From positions 478,307,594 to 478,371,593 of the forward strand of contig CM041777.1 of NCBI GenBank assembly GCA_023374045.1: a stretch of DNA of 64,000 nt. The letters are read 5' to 3'. The DNA is from Limonium bicolor (taxonomy: Eukaryota; Streptophyta; Magnoliopsida; Caryophyllales; Plumbaginaceae). The notes below the pieces were generated by a model that saw nothing but the letters and a program-made list of their open reading frames with translations, had not been told where the DNA came from and did not search any database. A program made the translations under genes and the position numbers. Positions 47,946-59,409 of this stretch are shown here, in pieces. Position 1 is the stretch's first letter. Each line of letters starts with the position of its first letter.

Positions 47946-50600
47946 CCAGTACTTCAGTTTTAAAATCTGTTTTTGGGTGTTTTCTTTACCCATTGCTTCC
48001 CCAATCTTTACCAATACTTCCCCACATGATTTAGCACTAATTAAACCCTCTAAATCACCATGGTTCATCCACCAAACTTACTACTCAATCCTTACATTCA
48101 CTTACACATTTCTCCTCATTTCATTTCAACACTTATACTAGTTTCCTCACACTAATGCTACAGATTTTGTTTCCCCTATTATGCTACAGATTTTTCCCTC
48201 AACACTTATCCTCCAATACTCCCTCATCCAATGCCACTCTTAGCATCTTAAATACATTAACTCACAACCTAGTTCCATCCCATTTACGAACTCATACCCA
48301 AATCTGTTACAAGGTACTAAACACTCCTTTTAAACTCTCCAAATACTTCCTCTTCTTAAACAACTTAAGTATTCAAATTTCTAGATGAAATTTGCCATAG
48401 TCTCCCCTATATTCTTAACATTCTCCACACATCATTTCAGCTCACATGTTCTCATTCTCACAACCTGTTTATACATCACATTATACTCACATTTCAATAC
48501 TACTACAATCAACATAAATTTCCTGCACACATACACATACTACCCAAGGTTTTCCCAAGCTTTTAAACATCTTTTAAAAAGCTTCAAAACTGTTACATTC
48601 TCTTCTCCAATACATTACTACATTACTACTACTCATACCACATACATTCCTCATTGTTAGATACTTAAAATCTGTTACAATGCAATACACAAACTAACCC
48701 AAGGTAAGAGCATTACCTTGACTTGCTAGTTTTTCTTTCTTTCTTGCCTTCTCCTTTTTTTTCCTCTTTCCTTCTTCTTGTTCTCGGTTTTTAATCAAGG
48801 AATGGGCAATGCTACAGCAACCCATATCAATATACACAAACACTTAGCACCCATTTTATACTAACCCTAGAATTTAGGTGTTTTAGGGTTTAGACAAGAG
48901 TATTACCTTCCAATGGATGAATGGAGTTCTTGACTAGCAAGAGAACAAGATTCTTAGCCCAACAAGGGAGCCAAAATCGGCTGGAACAAGGAGGGCCAAG
49001 AGTTCAAAAACTGAAAATCCTTATAATGCCAATAAGAGCTAGAAATGAAGGATTTTCGAAATACTTTTTACCTCAAGATGATAAGGAGGTGAAGGTGCAT
49101 CTAATAGTGGACTTGAATCTTCAAATGGAGAATACCCACCAAAATGAAAGTGGTCGTTTTCGATTTTTGGAAGGATGAAAATGTTCTCCTTTGCAAGGGG
49201 ATTCCAATGGTACTAATTTTGTAATTTTGGAGCAAGATTAATGGGTTAACAAGAGGAGAGAAGGGGGAAGTTGTGTGAGCTCTTCTAATTCTCCATGGGT
49301 GTCGCAAGGAAGAAGAAAGAATAGAGAAGGAGGAGGAGGGGGAGTGCCAACGTGAGAGGAAGAGGGGAGTGAGGAGAGAGAGTCTTATTTTTGCTTTTTG
49401 ATTTCCTTAATGGGTTTGTCTTTTAGCAAATAAGAAAATCATAAAGAGAGTGAGAGTGGGGGAGGCTCAATCGGCCACATACATGCCCCTCTACAGATTT
49501 TTGCTTTTTATTTGCAAAAATGGAAACACTAACTTTGTCTATTTGCATTCTCACCCCACAACTTACCGGTTGTTACAGTTCTTACTAATCGGTACCCGTT
49601 TTCCGTAATTTTCTCGTTTAATTAATTTTATTGGTTCTAAAGCTCCACTAATATTTATTAGTGACTATTTAGTTGACCAAAACTGTTACGAGTCTGTTTG
49701 ACCCGCTTAAAGTCGCGTTTTCCCGGTTTCCTCGAAAAACGTGCTCTAAAGCTCTATTAACGTTTTAATACGTTATTTGGATCCGTTTTCTTTGGGAGTT
49801 GTTCCCCATATATTACTTAGGTCTTACTAAACCCTTAGAATCCATATAATACGCTAACCGAGGTCTCGTACCTCCTATGGTTATTTAACGCTTATTTAGC
49901 ATTTTCCGCTTTTCAAGCGTTTATTTATTTCTTTTGGATTTATTTTTCCTTACCAATATTTCTCAAGCATTATTAGGCTCTTAAATACGGATTAGAATTA
50001 TCTTAATCACTACATTTAAGTTTGGGGTATTTCAGTTAATGTTGTGGGCTTGAGGTGAAGAAGGGCACCGAGATTCCCAGCATGGGTCCAATGCACAGAA
50101 GAAGAAAGAAAGAACGTGACTAAGGAGGAGAATCTGGGATTGAAGAATTTTGTGCCAAGAATAAAAAGGAGAGAAAGTGCCTGAGTGTTTGGTCTGGTTC
50201 TGTTCGAGAGCTTGAGCAGAGGGAAGAACGTTTTTTTTTCTATTGCAGCAGATGAATGTCTATGCGCATGATACAGAGGGAATGAAACGTTCTGTTTGAT
50301 GTCTCATTTTTTTTGAAACCGATGCAGTTGTTTATTCCCCTTGAAATCGGTACAGGTGGTGGTATGGAAGAACGAATTGAAAAAGAGTCAGTGGTGTTTG
50401 GTTTGGGGCGTGTACTGATTAAAAGAAGAGGGGAGCAGTAGTATATATTGATAATAGGAGCAGAATTCAAGGGTGGCAATTTTCTTCACGTGCGCACCAA
50501 CAGGAAGGGATAAGGACGTCAGTATCGTTCTTTTCCTTTTTTTTTGTTCTACTGACTTTAGTACTACTAGTTTTAGTTCACTAGTGTCTAATACTGAATT

Positions 50601-50701
50601 CGAGCATAGCTCAACCGGTTAAGACGTTCAGGGGAGGTACAGGAGGTCTCGGGTTCGAACCTTAGCGGGAGCGTCCTTGCTCCTTTTTCTTCTTTTTTTT
50701 T
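50601..50701 (+). mobile_element. tRNA-derived SINE-like unit
   Basis: A-box TAGCTCAACCGG at 50607 and B-box GGTTCGAACC at 50652, 45 bp apart as in tRNA genes, followed by a T-rich tail (TTTTTCTTCTTTTTTTTT). The acceptor and T arms do not pair well enough for a functional tRNA. No clear target duplication was seen, so the element is short or decayed. Confidence 0.55.
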
Positions 50702-50718
50702 ATAAGTTATACATGTTT

Positions 50719-50730
50719 ATTTATATATAT
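50719..50730 (-). promoter_or_regulatory. TATA box of LTR D (TATATAAATA)
   Basis: Minus-strand TATATATAAATA, about 480 bp from the LTR start, close to the spacing in family A. The SINE-like unit lies immediately downstream. Confidence 0.4.
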
Positions 50731-51209
50731 GTGAGACCATATAATATACGTCGCGTTATTAATTTTACACGCGACTACCTCATTTGTTACGTTGTTAGTT
50801 ATTTATACGTACATGTCTATATATATACGCCCCTTTTATTTTTGTCGCGTTTTAGTTATATGTAACTATGCGACGTTATTATTCATTATATACGATGTTG
50901 TAAAATTGTAACGTTACGTATATGTATTTTCATAAACATACATATATAAGTACGTGACCGTATTAATACGTAACATTGTCATGTTTCCGGACATGTATAT
51001 ACCAAATTTAATTGTTCGTACATTATTATAGGTCCGAATTATATAACGCGATATTTTCGGATAATCTCCTCGCGTTCATGATTTTATTCATATGTGTAAG
51101 TACCCGTTTGGATCTATACTTTAAATACCATAAGGCTTTATTGTAATCGTTGCACATGATTTAATTTAAACTTCGCTATTTTAAACTGCTAATTATTCGG
51201 GGTATTTCA

Positions 51210-53107
51210 ATTATTGTTTTGTGGTGTATTATTATTATTTATATGATGTATTTTAAGTCTTATCTAGTGCATCATATATTTTTTTTTTTAACATAACAAT
51301 TTCAAAACAGATAATGAATTATTATTGTGTTGTAGTGTATTATTATTGTTGTATGGTGTATTATAAACTGTATATGGTGAATCAAATATGATTGATATGT
51401 ATAGCTATATACATTTAAAAAATATAAAATTTTAAAGTTGTCAAAACTTATTCATGATTGATCTTGTTTTAAAGAGTTTGAATTTAGATGAACAATGATA
51501 TAATTTTTTTCATTTTGGACCTATATATTAAAAGTTACAACTATTTAAAGTTAATATAGTAAAAAGGCAGTCCAATCAGCAAAAACATCCAGTCAGTAGC
51601 TGACTGGACTGCCAAATTAGTGGACTGTATGATGTTCGGAGCGGACAACCCGCAACGTCTATCATCTGTAGGGGTGGAGAATCAATATGGAGGGTTTTGG
51701 GTAATCCAATTCTCTAGCTCTTTGCTGAAAATAGGAAAAACTGTCAAAACAAACAATAGGTCCTGATTTCCGAAAACAAATACCTTTATTCGTAAATGTA
51801 AAATGGGGATAAAGTGAAAGCTGATTTTTAGTGGTATTTTACGGGAAAATTGATAATAATATCATATTTATTTATTACTTTTAGAATAAAATTTTCTAGT
51901 TATTATCGTTTTTTTTATGTTCGAACACTTTGTCAACAATTAGTTGTGTATAAAGAGTGGCTAATCCATTTATCGACTCTTGTTAAAACAATAAAACTGC
52001 GATGTTTGACAATAGCATGTCAAAATTGAAGCATCATCTGTAAGTAAATTTTTTTATGAGATAGACCTCCTCTTATTTGGCACATCATAACGCAATACTA
52101 CATTCATGAATGTATTGATGCCACTACTATTATCTTAAACAGCAAAAGAAAAAGAGAAACATAACACACTACGGAATAAACGCAAAAGTGGAGCATGAAT
52201 TATGAACATTGGCGGACCCTGAAAGTATGGTTTGGGAGGAAAAAAAATGGATATCAATATGCGTGTGACATTTTGTTTATTCTATAACAAAAGTATATGA
52301 TAGCTTTAATTATAAAAAAATGTAGATGATTAGCATGTATTTGATAGTTAAAATTAGAATAAGAACTATATGTACATATGAAAATATATAAATATTTATT
52401 AGTAAGATATTAACTATACATTAAATTGATAAATATGTACAATTACAGTAGTAAGCAAGAAAACCTTTTACAATTGATCATATTTCTTTGTTTTCTAATA
52501 TTATTGTGTTAATTTAATTATGTTGTCATGGGTGCAACCTTCTTTTAACAAGTTTTTTTATCTATGTATTTTAACTATCATACATTAGTCATTTTTGTCT
52601 AGTTTTGATAACCAATTTTCTCCCTACTCCCTTGATTCTTGTTCTATTTCTATTTTTCTCTTTTTTATTTCTATTTTCTGATGTATATTGCTCTGACTAA
52701 CCTCATATAATGATTAATATTAACCGACTTCACATGTTTTAGAAATAAAACTTTAATATTGTTGTTGTATCTCTCAATGATGTTAATATATCGAAAAAAG
52801 CTAGTATCAAATTTCATAAGAATGCACTTAATTATATTATCAAATTTTAAACAATTAAAAGTTATCCTTTCAAAATAAAATGTAATACTTATTGTTGATA
52901 CAATGTAAAAGATTTCACCTTAACCTTGTCACTAATAAAAATAATTATGTTTTCATATCTCCCCGATCACATGTACCGTGGTGGCCAGGTAACGCATGAA
53001 GAGCCGAGTCTCCCCACTTAAGACCGTGACCCCAAGGAGAGGACCAAGTTCTCTGTCAGCTAGCCAGATTCAACCAACTTCTTCATTGCATCGATTCTGG
53101 TCTTGCT
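51210..53107. other. AT-rich non-coding DNA
   Basis: No coding region recognised. It contains a hairpin (51567-51613). A GGCGGACCCTG string at 52210 resembles starts of dispersed plant repeats, but no matching other end was found. Sequence at 52970-53100 belongs to the left arm of a diverged inverted repeat. Confidence 0.4.
51567..51613. repeat. two-part hairpin GGCAGTCCA ... TGGACTGCC
   Basis: Outer arms GGCAGTCCA (51567-51575) and TGGACTGCC (51605-51613) are perfect. Overlapping them is a second perfect stem, CCAGTCAG-TAG-CTGACTGG (51589-51607). Possibly the tip of a foldback element. Confidence 0.5.
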
Positions 53108-53125
53108 ACCATGGAAGCACTCATG
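53108..53125. repeat. inverted repeat core, left (18 bp)
   Basis: ACCATGGAAGCACTCATG, exact reverse complement of 53903-53920. Similarity extends weakly over roughly 150 bp on the outer sides. Confidence 0.6.
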
Positions 53126-53210
53126 ACTTAGTGTAAACGCCACACCAATTACAAATTAGATATGAACTAAGACATTTATAATCAATGAAATATAGGAACA
53201 TATAGTTACT

Positions 53211-53231
53211 CCCCCCCCCCCCCCCCCCCCC
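53211..53231. repeat. poly-C run (21)
   Basis: Twenty-one consecutive Cs followed by GGG. The length is probably unreliable in the assembly. Confidence 0.9.
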
Positions 53232-53902
53232 GGGTTTGCCTCAGCTTATGTGTATGGGAAAAGATTCTCATGGAATGGGAGAGAATGGAAAAGCATTAGA
53301 ATTTAGGAACATGTAGAGAATGAATTTCCTTTTCTATCAGTGGCGGTGGCAATAATTAGTGGATATCCGTTATTGTCGTCCATTAATCTATAATTTGAAA
53401 TAGAAAATATTTATCGTTAGAGTGTAATTTGTATTGTAGGTTTAGATTAACTCTTTAGGGTTGATATGATGTGAGATTTATAAGTTATAATTAATGAGAA
53501 TGGGAGAGACATAGAGATTTACGTGGATTAATTTAAATTATCTAGTCCACAAGGGTTGACAAAGGATTTTAACATAATTGGAAGAATACAAGTGAGGAGA
53601 GAGAGTATATGACTTTCCCTACATGAAGTAGGGCTGGCAAAGGTTTTTAATATGATTTGTCATCGATCTTTTGGTTGGGTCGATGACGTGGGCTACCCCT
53701 ACATGGAGTATGGCTGGCAACGTCCTGATGAATCTTTGCCAGGGCGAAAGCTTCTTTAGTATGTCTACGCTTATTCGTGTTAAGTGAATGACACATCAGT
53801 CTTGGGGTATTAATGGGATTTGTCAGAAGAGGTTTATGTCTTGAGGTGATAAATTGTTTAATGAGATTGGTAGGACAGGCCGGTGCGGCATGCTCAATAA
53901 GC

Positions 53903-53920
53903 CATGAGTGCTTCCATGGT
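53903..53920. repeat. inverted repeat core, right (18 bp)
   Basis: CATGAGTGCTTCCATGGT, partner of 53108-53125. Between the two lie the poly-C run and a twice-repeated CCCTACATG-x-AGTA-x-GGCTGGCAA segment (53617, 53697). Confidence 0.6.
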
Positions 53921-55540
53921 GGACGGGTTTGACATAGTGAGTGAGTTTGACCAAGGCTTCATCTGGCGTGGCCTGGTTAAATCCGGCTGGAGTCGATAGA
54001 TACTAGGCCTTATCCCAGGGTCATGGTTCGACCAGGGAGACTTGACCGGGGTTGTTGGCTCTTAGGGTATATGTGATAAGGGAGATGAGAATATGGTTAG
54101 CTTTCTTCACGATAGGGTGTTAAGGTGGAATTATTTACACCTACCAAACTTATATAAAATAATTACTATAAATTTACAATCAAACCCAATATTTTCCAAA
54201 TATTATAAAATATATAAGAAAATTTTTCACACGTTCATCACTCGATCTACTTGTATCACCTACGGGTGATGGGTGGATCGAGCGATGAGTGATGATTAAC
54301 GGGTGATGAGTCATATTCAAGTGAAGCAGATGAAAACGGGTCATAGATGCGAGTGATGCTCGACCGACCCAAGCCCAACCCATTGACACTCCTAGAATGG
54401 AGCGAGCCTTCTTATTCCATTTCTTTCCCATCATTTCCCTTTCATAAAAATAGACCCTTATTCGTTGTCGATGAGGTGAGCGATCAAAAAGGTAAAAAAA
54501 CATATGTTCATAATATATCTTAAAATAAGTCTTATGTTTATTATATTTTGATATAAATTTCAAATATTAATAAATAGAGTATAGTTTTAGATTCACTAAG
54601 TACATCACACAATTACAAGATTAATGGTTGTTAATAGATTTTTGTTGAAACTTTATATGTCACTAAAATTTTGTTTATTCACACTATTTGTTACCTGGTT
54701 ACATTAGGTCTTAAAACAAACTTGTCAAATGACTATATTGACTTTGATTTGTTCCTTATTATTCCTAATTTACAATATGTTATTGAGCGGTTAAAAATTA
54801 TAAAAAATTAATAAATATATTAAAACTATGAATATCTATAAAATGATACAATATTGAAAATTCTAAAAATTCATACCAAATTAAAAATAATGATTTGTTC
54901 CCACGTTCTGCTGACTTCTTTATCTTTATTTTTTTGTCTCTATGTGTCTGGACCTCGTCGCCCGGGCCTCAATGTCTAGACTTTAACTGCCTGGAGATTA
55001 TCCAGTCCTTATGTCCCTTTCATCAGTCCCACAAGTTCTACTTTTTGATCCTTAAAATAGTGGAACTTTAAAAATGTGAGTCTTTTGAAACATTTTCCCA
55101 TGTACAATTTTTTTTATTTTTGTGTTTACATTTGCAATCTATTTTTCTCTGTTCCTCTAGTCCCACAAGTTCTTTTCTTTGGTAAACTCCAAGGAGAAGA
55201 ACTTCTGTTGTTGTTGCTTTATTTCACCTGTGTGACTCCCTTCTTTTGAATGTTGCTTCTTCCTTTTACGCCCCCTATATCATAGACTTCGCATGCGCTC
55301 GGAAGTCGTACCGTCTCTTTCCTTTTTATCCTTAAAAAAAGAAAAAAAACTTTGTAATCATTTTATTTATTAGTAATACGCATAAAATTATTACCATTTT
55401 CCCTTTTTAAAAACCGTCTACCTCGTTTCCTCTTCTCTTTCCTTCTTCTTCCTTTGTGCTTTCATCCTTTCTTGCTTCTCTGTTTCCTTTCTCCTTTGTC
55501 TTTGCCAAAAAATTTGAATCCTTCGACCTTTATTTTCCTT
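53921..55540. other. non-coding; may include the unseen 3' LTR of the Tat element
   Basis: AT-rich, no gene recognised. The 3' LTR of the downstream minus-strand Tat element should lie here or further left, but I could not define its ends because the other LTR is outside the window. Confidence 0.35.
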
Positions 55541-55547
55541 CATTCCA

Positions 55548-58500
55548 ATGGCTCCTAAATGATCTGATCAATTTTTCTCTACTGCTGACTGCATTTAGGG
55601 TACAATGGTTACGAGAATATAAGAAAGAGAAGAAAAAGAAGAATTTGTTCCTACTCTACTCGCTCTGACCCACCCCTATCAAGATGGCCGGAAAGCGTTG
55701 CCTTTAGTCCTTCTTCGAGCGTTCTACGTGACACCCTTAAGGACATTGTTATTCAAATTGAAACTCATTTTTCCTTCCTTCTGATGATTCTCATCTTTTT
55801 GACAATTTCTGTTTAAGGTTTGTTGTCTATTGTGATTTTTTCCTTCATGGTATGATTGTTCCTCCTCATCCCTTCATTCTTGGCTTCCTGGCCCGAAGGT
55901 GCTGCACTCTTGCTCACTTTCATCTGAACTTGCCTTGTTGCTTTTGCTTATATCTATGCCAATAATGGTGTCCAGGCCCGGACCACCGAATTTGTTCAAT
56001 ACTTTTGTATCCCGGCGAACAATGCGGACCTTTCTATTTCTTCTAAACCTTGGCTATTCTTTCCTTTCCCTACTCCAAGTGTGATAAACTATGGTTTCAA
56101 AATGGTTTGTCATTGTCCCTCCTCCTGGGAGGTTCCTTGGTGCCCCCTATACTCCATTTGCACTATAAGACAACTGCTAGGTCCCTCGTCTCCGAACTTG
56201 GAAGTCCCTATATCAAAGGTTTTAAAATCTTTGAACAAATCTCGTCTCCTCTTGCTTCTTATGTCACCGCAGAAAAGCTTGCAACCTTGATTAAGAAGCA
56301 TGGGAATATGTTCCCTTTCCCCTTGGTATATGTTCTTTTTCGTTTTATATTTGTTATATTTTCTTTGCTTGTTGTTTGGTTACAGACTTTCCTGAAATTG
56401 GGTTGAAGGTTGGCCTTTTTCACCACTGGAATTTTGTTACTTACAAAATTGACAGAGATACTCGAGTGGATTACTATGATTCTGTTGAAGCTATTGACGA
56501 GGATGCAAAGGAATCTACTAGCGCCCCTTCCCCGCGGGTTAGCACCTCAAGTCCCACAGTTTCATCGAAAAGGCAAAGGCCACAAGAAAAAGGGCATAAA
56601 TCTTCAGTTAAAAGATGAAAACTGATAAATGATGGCAAAAAAGTTGTTTCTGATTCTGAGGGAACTCCTTCGGGCCTAGTACATGGCACACTATTCCGGA
56701 ATCCAGAAGGCGTGTCTTTCTTCCTCTTACCACGGGGTCTAATAGTGGCCTCAGTGCGTCCGTAGGTAAAGGATCTGGGAATACGACCCCAATTTCATTT
56801 CTTTTCCCTGCTGATTAGGCTGATTTCTTTTGTACAGATACAAATCTCGATATGGGCCTTGGTGGGGATAAGGTTATTTCTTCTGTCCTTCCGTCCATGG
56901 GTAAATCCCTTAATTCTTGTTTTCTTCTTATTTTCTTTCTTTTTTATTTTGCTGATTTTTTGGGATATCTCTCTTCGTGTAGATGTTGACCCTGAGGATG
57001 AATTAGAGCGATTTTTCTACTCATCACACGGGTTTGTTATTAAGGAAAGAGTTCCTGCTAAGGCTGGCCCGACCATTAATCCTAGATATAAGGGGAAAGG
57101 CATTCTTGATTGCCCTATTGGCTCTCTCCCTGTGGTCTGTGAGGTGGGATCTTCTCCAGAAGCTGTGGCCTGGGCTCCTCCTTCAGAATCTCATGTTATC
57201 CCTTCAGATCCGGAGCTACAAAGTAAACGTCGTGAGGAACCTGCCTTTACATCATCATCCCCCTCTTCCTTGTCAGGAATCTTTCTTCGGTCCTTCTTTA
57301 AAGAAAAGCTGGTTCTATCATAGAGGGGTGCCTATGCAGAGAATCCCTTAGTCAAACTCAAAGTCGTATGCAGCTCTATGAAAGAAGGCCACTACTATGA
57401 TAGGGAGTTCTGATGGGCTCTTTGTTCCCACACGTACCTCCACCCCTTCGAAGGAAAGTCTTCGTGTAGTGAATGGATCAGCTGATGTTGTTATGCATCA
57501 TTCGATTCCCTTGGACCAGGCTATGGAGCTTATGTGGCAAGGAATCTATCGGGTTTGTCTTTTTTCTTTATCTTCTTACTTTGTTTCCTTTTGGTTTTGT
57601 GTTCTAATTTTTATTCTTTTACTTCAGATTGTTGCCATGGCATAGAGTATCGATATTCAGTTGAACTCTACACTCCACAAGCTTCAATGCTAGAAAAATC
57701 GGGCTGATCATGTTGAGGAGGAGCTCCGGCAGGCACGAAATTCTCATCAAAATTTTATTAAGCTGGCGATCTCGGAGCAAGATGCCAATGTGAAGGCGCG
57801 CACCGAAGTTCTAAATAAGGAGCTGAAATAGGCTTGGGCCTCCAGGACCAAAGAAAGGGATGCGTCCGAGGAGAAGATTCGTAGTTTTGAGGATGAGATG
57901 CCTAAATTTAAGGTTCATTACAAGTATGTGGAAGCTGATTTAATTTCTTCAAAATGGTTTAAAAGAGGAGGCTGCGGAAGAGGTTAACCCTTAACCGGCT
58001 GAGAGAAAAAATTGAGGCTGATCTGAAAGAGTAGTCTAAGAGAGTTGGTGTTCTTGAGTCTTAACTGGCCTCTCTTCTCTTGGAGCGGGATGATTTGTCT
58101 TCTATGCTTACTGATTAAGAGCGAAATCTTGAGGCCTTGAAGGAAGATGCCACTCAGAATGGTACCTCCCTTACATATTTCTTCTTTTCTCTTATTTTTT
58201 TGGTGGTGTTGATTTCCTTTTTCTTCCTTTACCCTTTCACTGAGTACTTCTGGTTCCAAGGATTTTATCAAGCACATAAAAGATTTAAAAGAAGAAATCA
58301 AGGATCTCTCTGGATCCAATATCATCCTCAAAGCCGAGTGCATGCGCTACCGTTCTCTTGCCATTAACCTGGAAAAGCAAGTGGCAAACCATGTGGCCTT
58401 CTCCCAAACGTCTCGGGCCGATCTTCGAAAGAAGGACAAAGTTATTGCCTTTCTGAAAGAGTTGGTTACCTCTCAATGCACCCATTTTGCTCGTGAATGC

Positions 58501-58632
58501 CGTCAGATTGCTACGAACTACTTTCTTCAGAAGGAAGAAGTTCCTGACAAGGATTTGTGCGCCCAGTTTGATTTTGAAGCCATTGCCCGGAAGACCGGTT
58601 TTTATGAAGAGACGAAGAAGTTTAGTCTTTAA
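55548..58632 (+). pseudogene. Tat-associated additional ORF, intron-containing, coiled coil, decayed
   Basis: Likely start at ATG 55548 (MAPK, good plant context), with stops soon after. The N-terminal part (55800-56320) reads FVVYCDFFLHGM...PPHPFILGFLA, then LHYKTTARSLVSELGSP and AEKLATLIKKHG, loosely like the 'putative gypsy-type transposon' domain (Transposase_28). Introns with GT..AG ends: 56326-56385, 56901-56982, 57553-57627 and probably about 58162-58250. The C-terminal half (57630-58632) is a Lys/Glu-rich coiled coil ending EETKKFSL at TAA 58630-58632. In-frame stops at about 56617, in 57640-57830 and in 58030-58120 mark it as a pseudogene. It runs tail-to-tail with the pol remnant. 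Antisense additional ORFs are known in Tat elements; their function is unknown. Confidence 0.6.
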
Positions 58633-59081
58633 TTCTTTCTTTTCTCTTTTTCTTGTGTTCTTGGCCTCTTCTTTTCTTTTAGGCTATTTGCTTTGCACAA
58701 TATGCTTATCTTTTTGTAAGATACTTTGTTATAAATTTTAATGAAGATATTGACTTATCTCATCTTATTGTTCATTTTTACTTGTGACAGTATTTGGCTT
58801 GCTCTTTTAAGGTTTGCCCGGGCTTGTTCCTTTGAGATATGCCCGGACCTTTCTCCCCCTTTTTTTGGATACACATGGTGTGACCTGGCTGTTTCCAAAA
58901 AATCTTCTACTTTTTTTGGGGACTGTCCGGAGTGACCGGGCCTTCCCAAAAAGTTTCTCTGGTTTTTTCCTTCTAAAAGATAGAAAGATTTTTAGGAAGA
59001 TCTCTCTTTTTTTTGGGGGAATCGATTGTTTTATTTTGCAAAATATTTTTCCCTGGGGTCTTTCTTCTCACCCCCTTTCCA

Positions 59082-59255
59082 TTCATAATGGATGGTTCGT
59101 CTTGTACATTCCCCCTACCATATACGATGTTGGGTTCGTCTTTCTCATTCCCTCTACCATATACAATGGTGAGTTTGTATTTCACATTCCCTCTACCATA
59201 TACAATGGTAAGTTCGTCTTTCTTATTCCCTCTACCATATACAATGGTGAGTTCA
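59082..59255. repeat. 39-bp tandem repeat, about 4.5 copies
   Basis: ACCATATAC recurs at 59117, 59156, 59195 and 59234 with exact 39-bp spacing. Being 13 codons, the repeat gives a minus-strand frame repeating KKDELTIVYGRGN. It lies between the pol end and the antisense gene, a place where Tat elements often have tandem repeats. Confidence 0.8.
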
Positions 59256-59409
59256 TCTTTTTTGCTCCTTGTCTTTTTTTTGTTACTTTTTTTACAAAAA
59301 AAGATAACTTTTTTTGGCACCTTCAATGCTTCCGGGCCAAGAGGTCTTGGACCATAAAAAATTCTTTTGCTTTTACGTATGCTTATTTCACATATTTTTC
59401 TTTACACAT

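Larger units (their letters stand above)
14345..50034 (-). mobile_element. LARD-like LTR retroelement A1 (family A), minus strand, split by A2
   Basis: Outer element with LTRs at 14345-18654 and 45732-50034, in the same reversed orientation, flanked by a perfect GTTAA duplication (14340-14344 and 50035-50039). The interior (18655-23705 plus 44907-45731, about 5.9 kb) has a polypurine tract next to the left LTR and an initiator-Met-type primer site next to the right LTR. I find no gag, protease, RT, RNase H or integrase motif. Very long LTRs with a non-coding core match the definition of a large retrotransposon derivative (LARD), which depends on proteins of an autonomous relative. The two LTRs differ at few positions, so insertion was recent. 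Confidence 0.85.
45732..50034 (-). repeat. A1 5' LTR
   Basis: 4,303 bp. The inner end reads TGCAACACCCC, a substitution from TGTAACACCCC. The outer end abuts the right GTTAA duplication. Confidence 0.9.
50035..51209 (-). mobile_element. truncated LTR 'D', proximal fragment
   Basis: The plus-strand end CGGGGTATTTCA at 51209 is the reverse of the TGAAATACCCCG start shared by families A and B. A TATATAAATA box on the minus strand about 480 bp in (family A: 465 bp) and a CT-rich leader further on support an LTR. It carries a SINE-like insertion at 50601-50701 and element A1 at its GTTAA site. Confidence 0.5.

Noticed and set aside
50601..50680. Functional tRNA gene
   Set aside because: A and B boxes are good, but acceptor and T arms do not pair and a SINE-like T-rich tail follows.
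54180..54563. 127-codon minus-strand frame
   Set aside because: AT-rich, no recognised motif, no neighbouring exon signals.
58973..59326. Protein with 13-residue repeats as a real gene
   Set aside because: Direct consequence of a 39-bp tandem repeat in a non-coding part of a dead retroelement.
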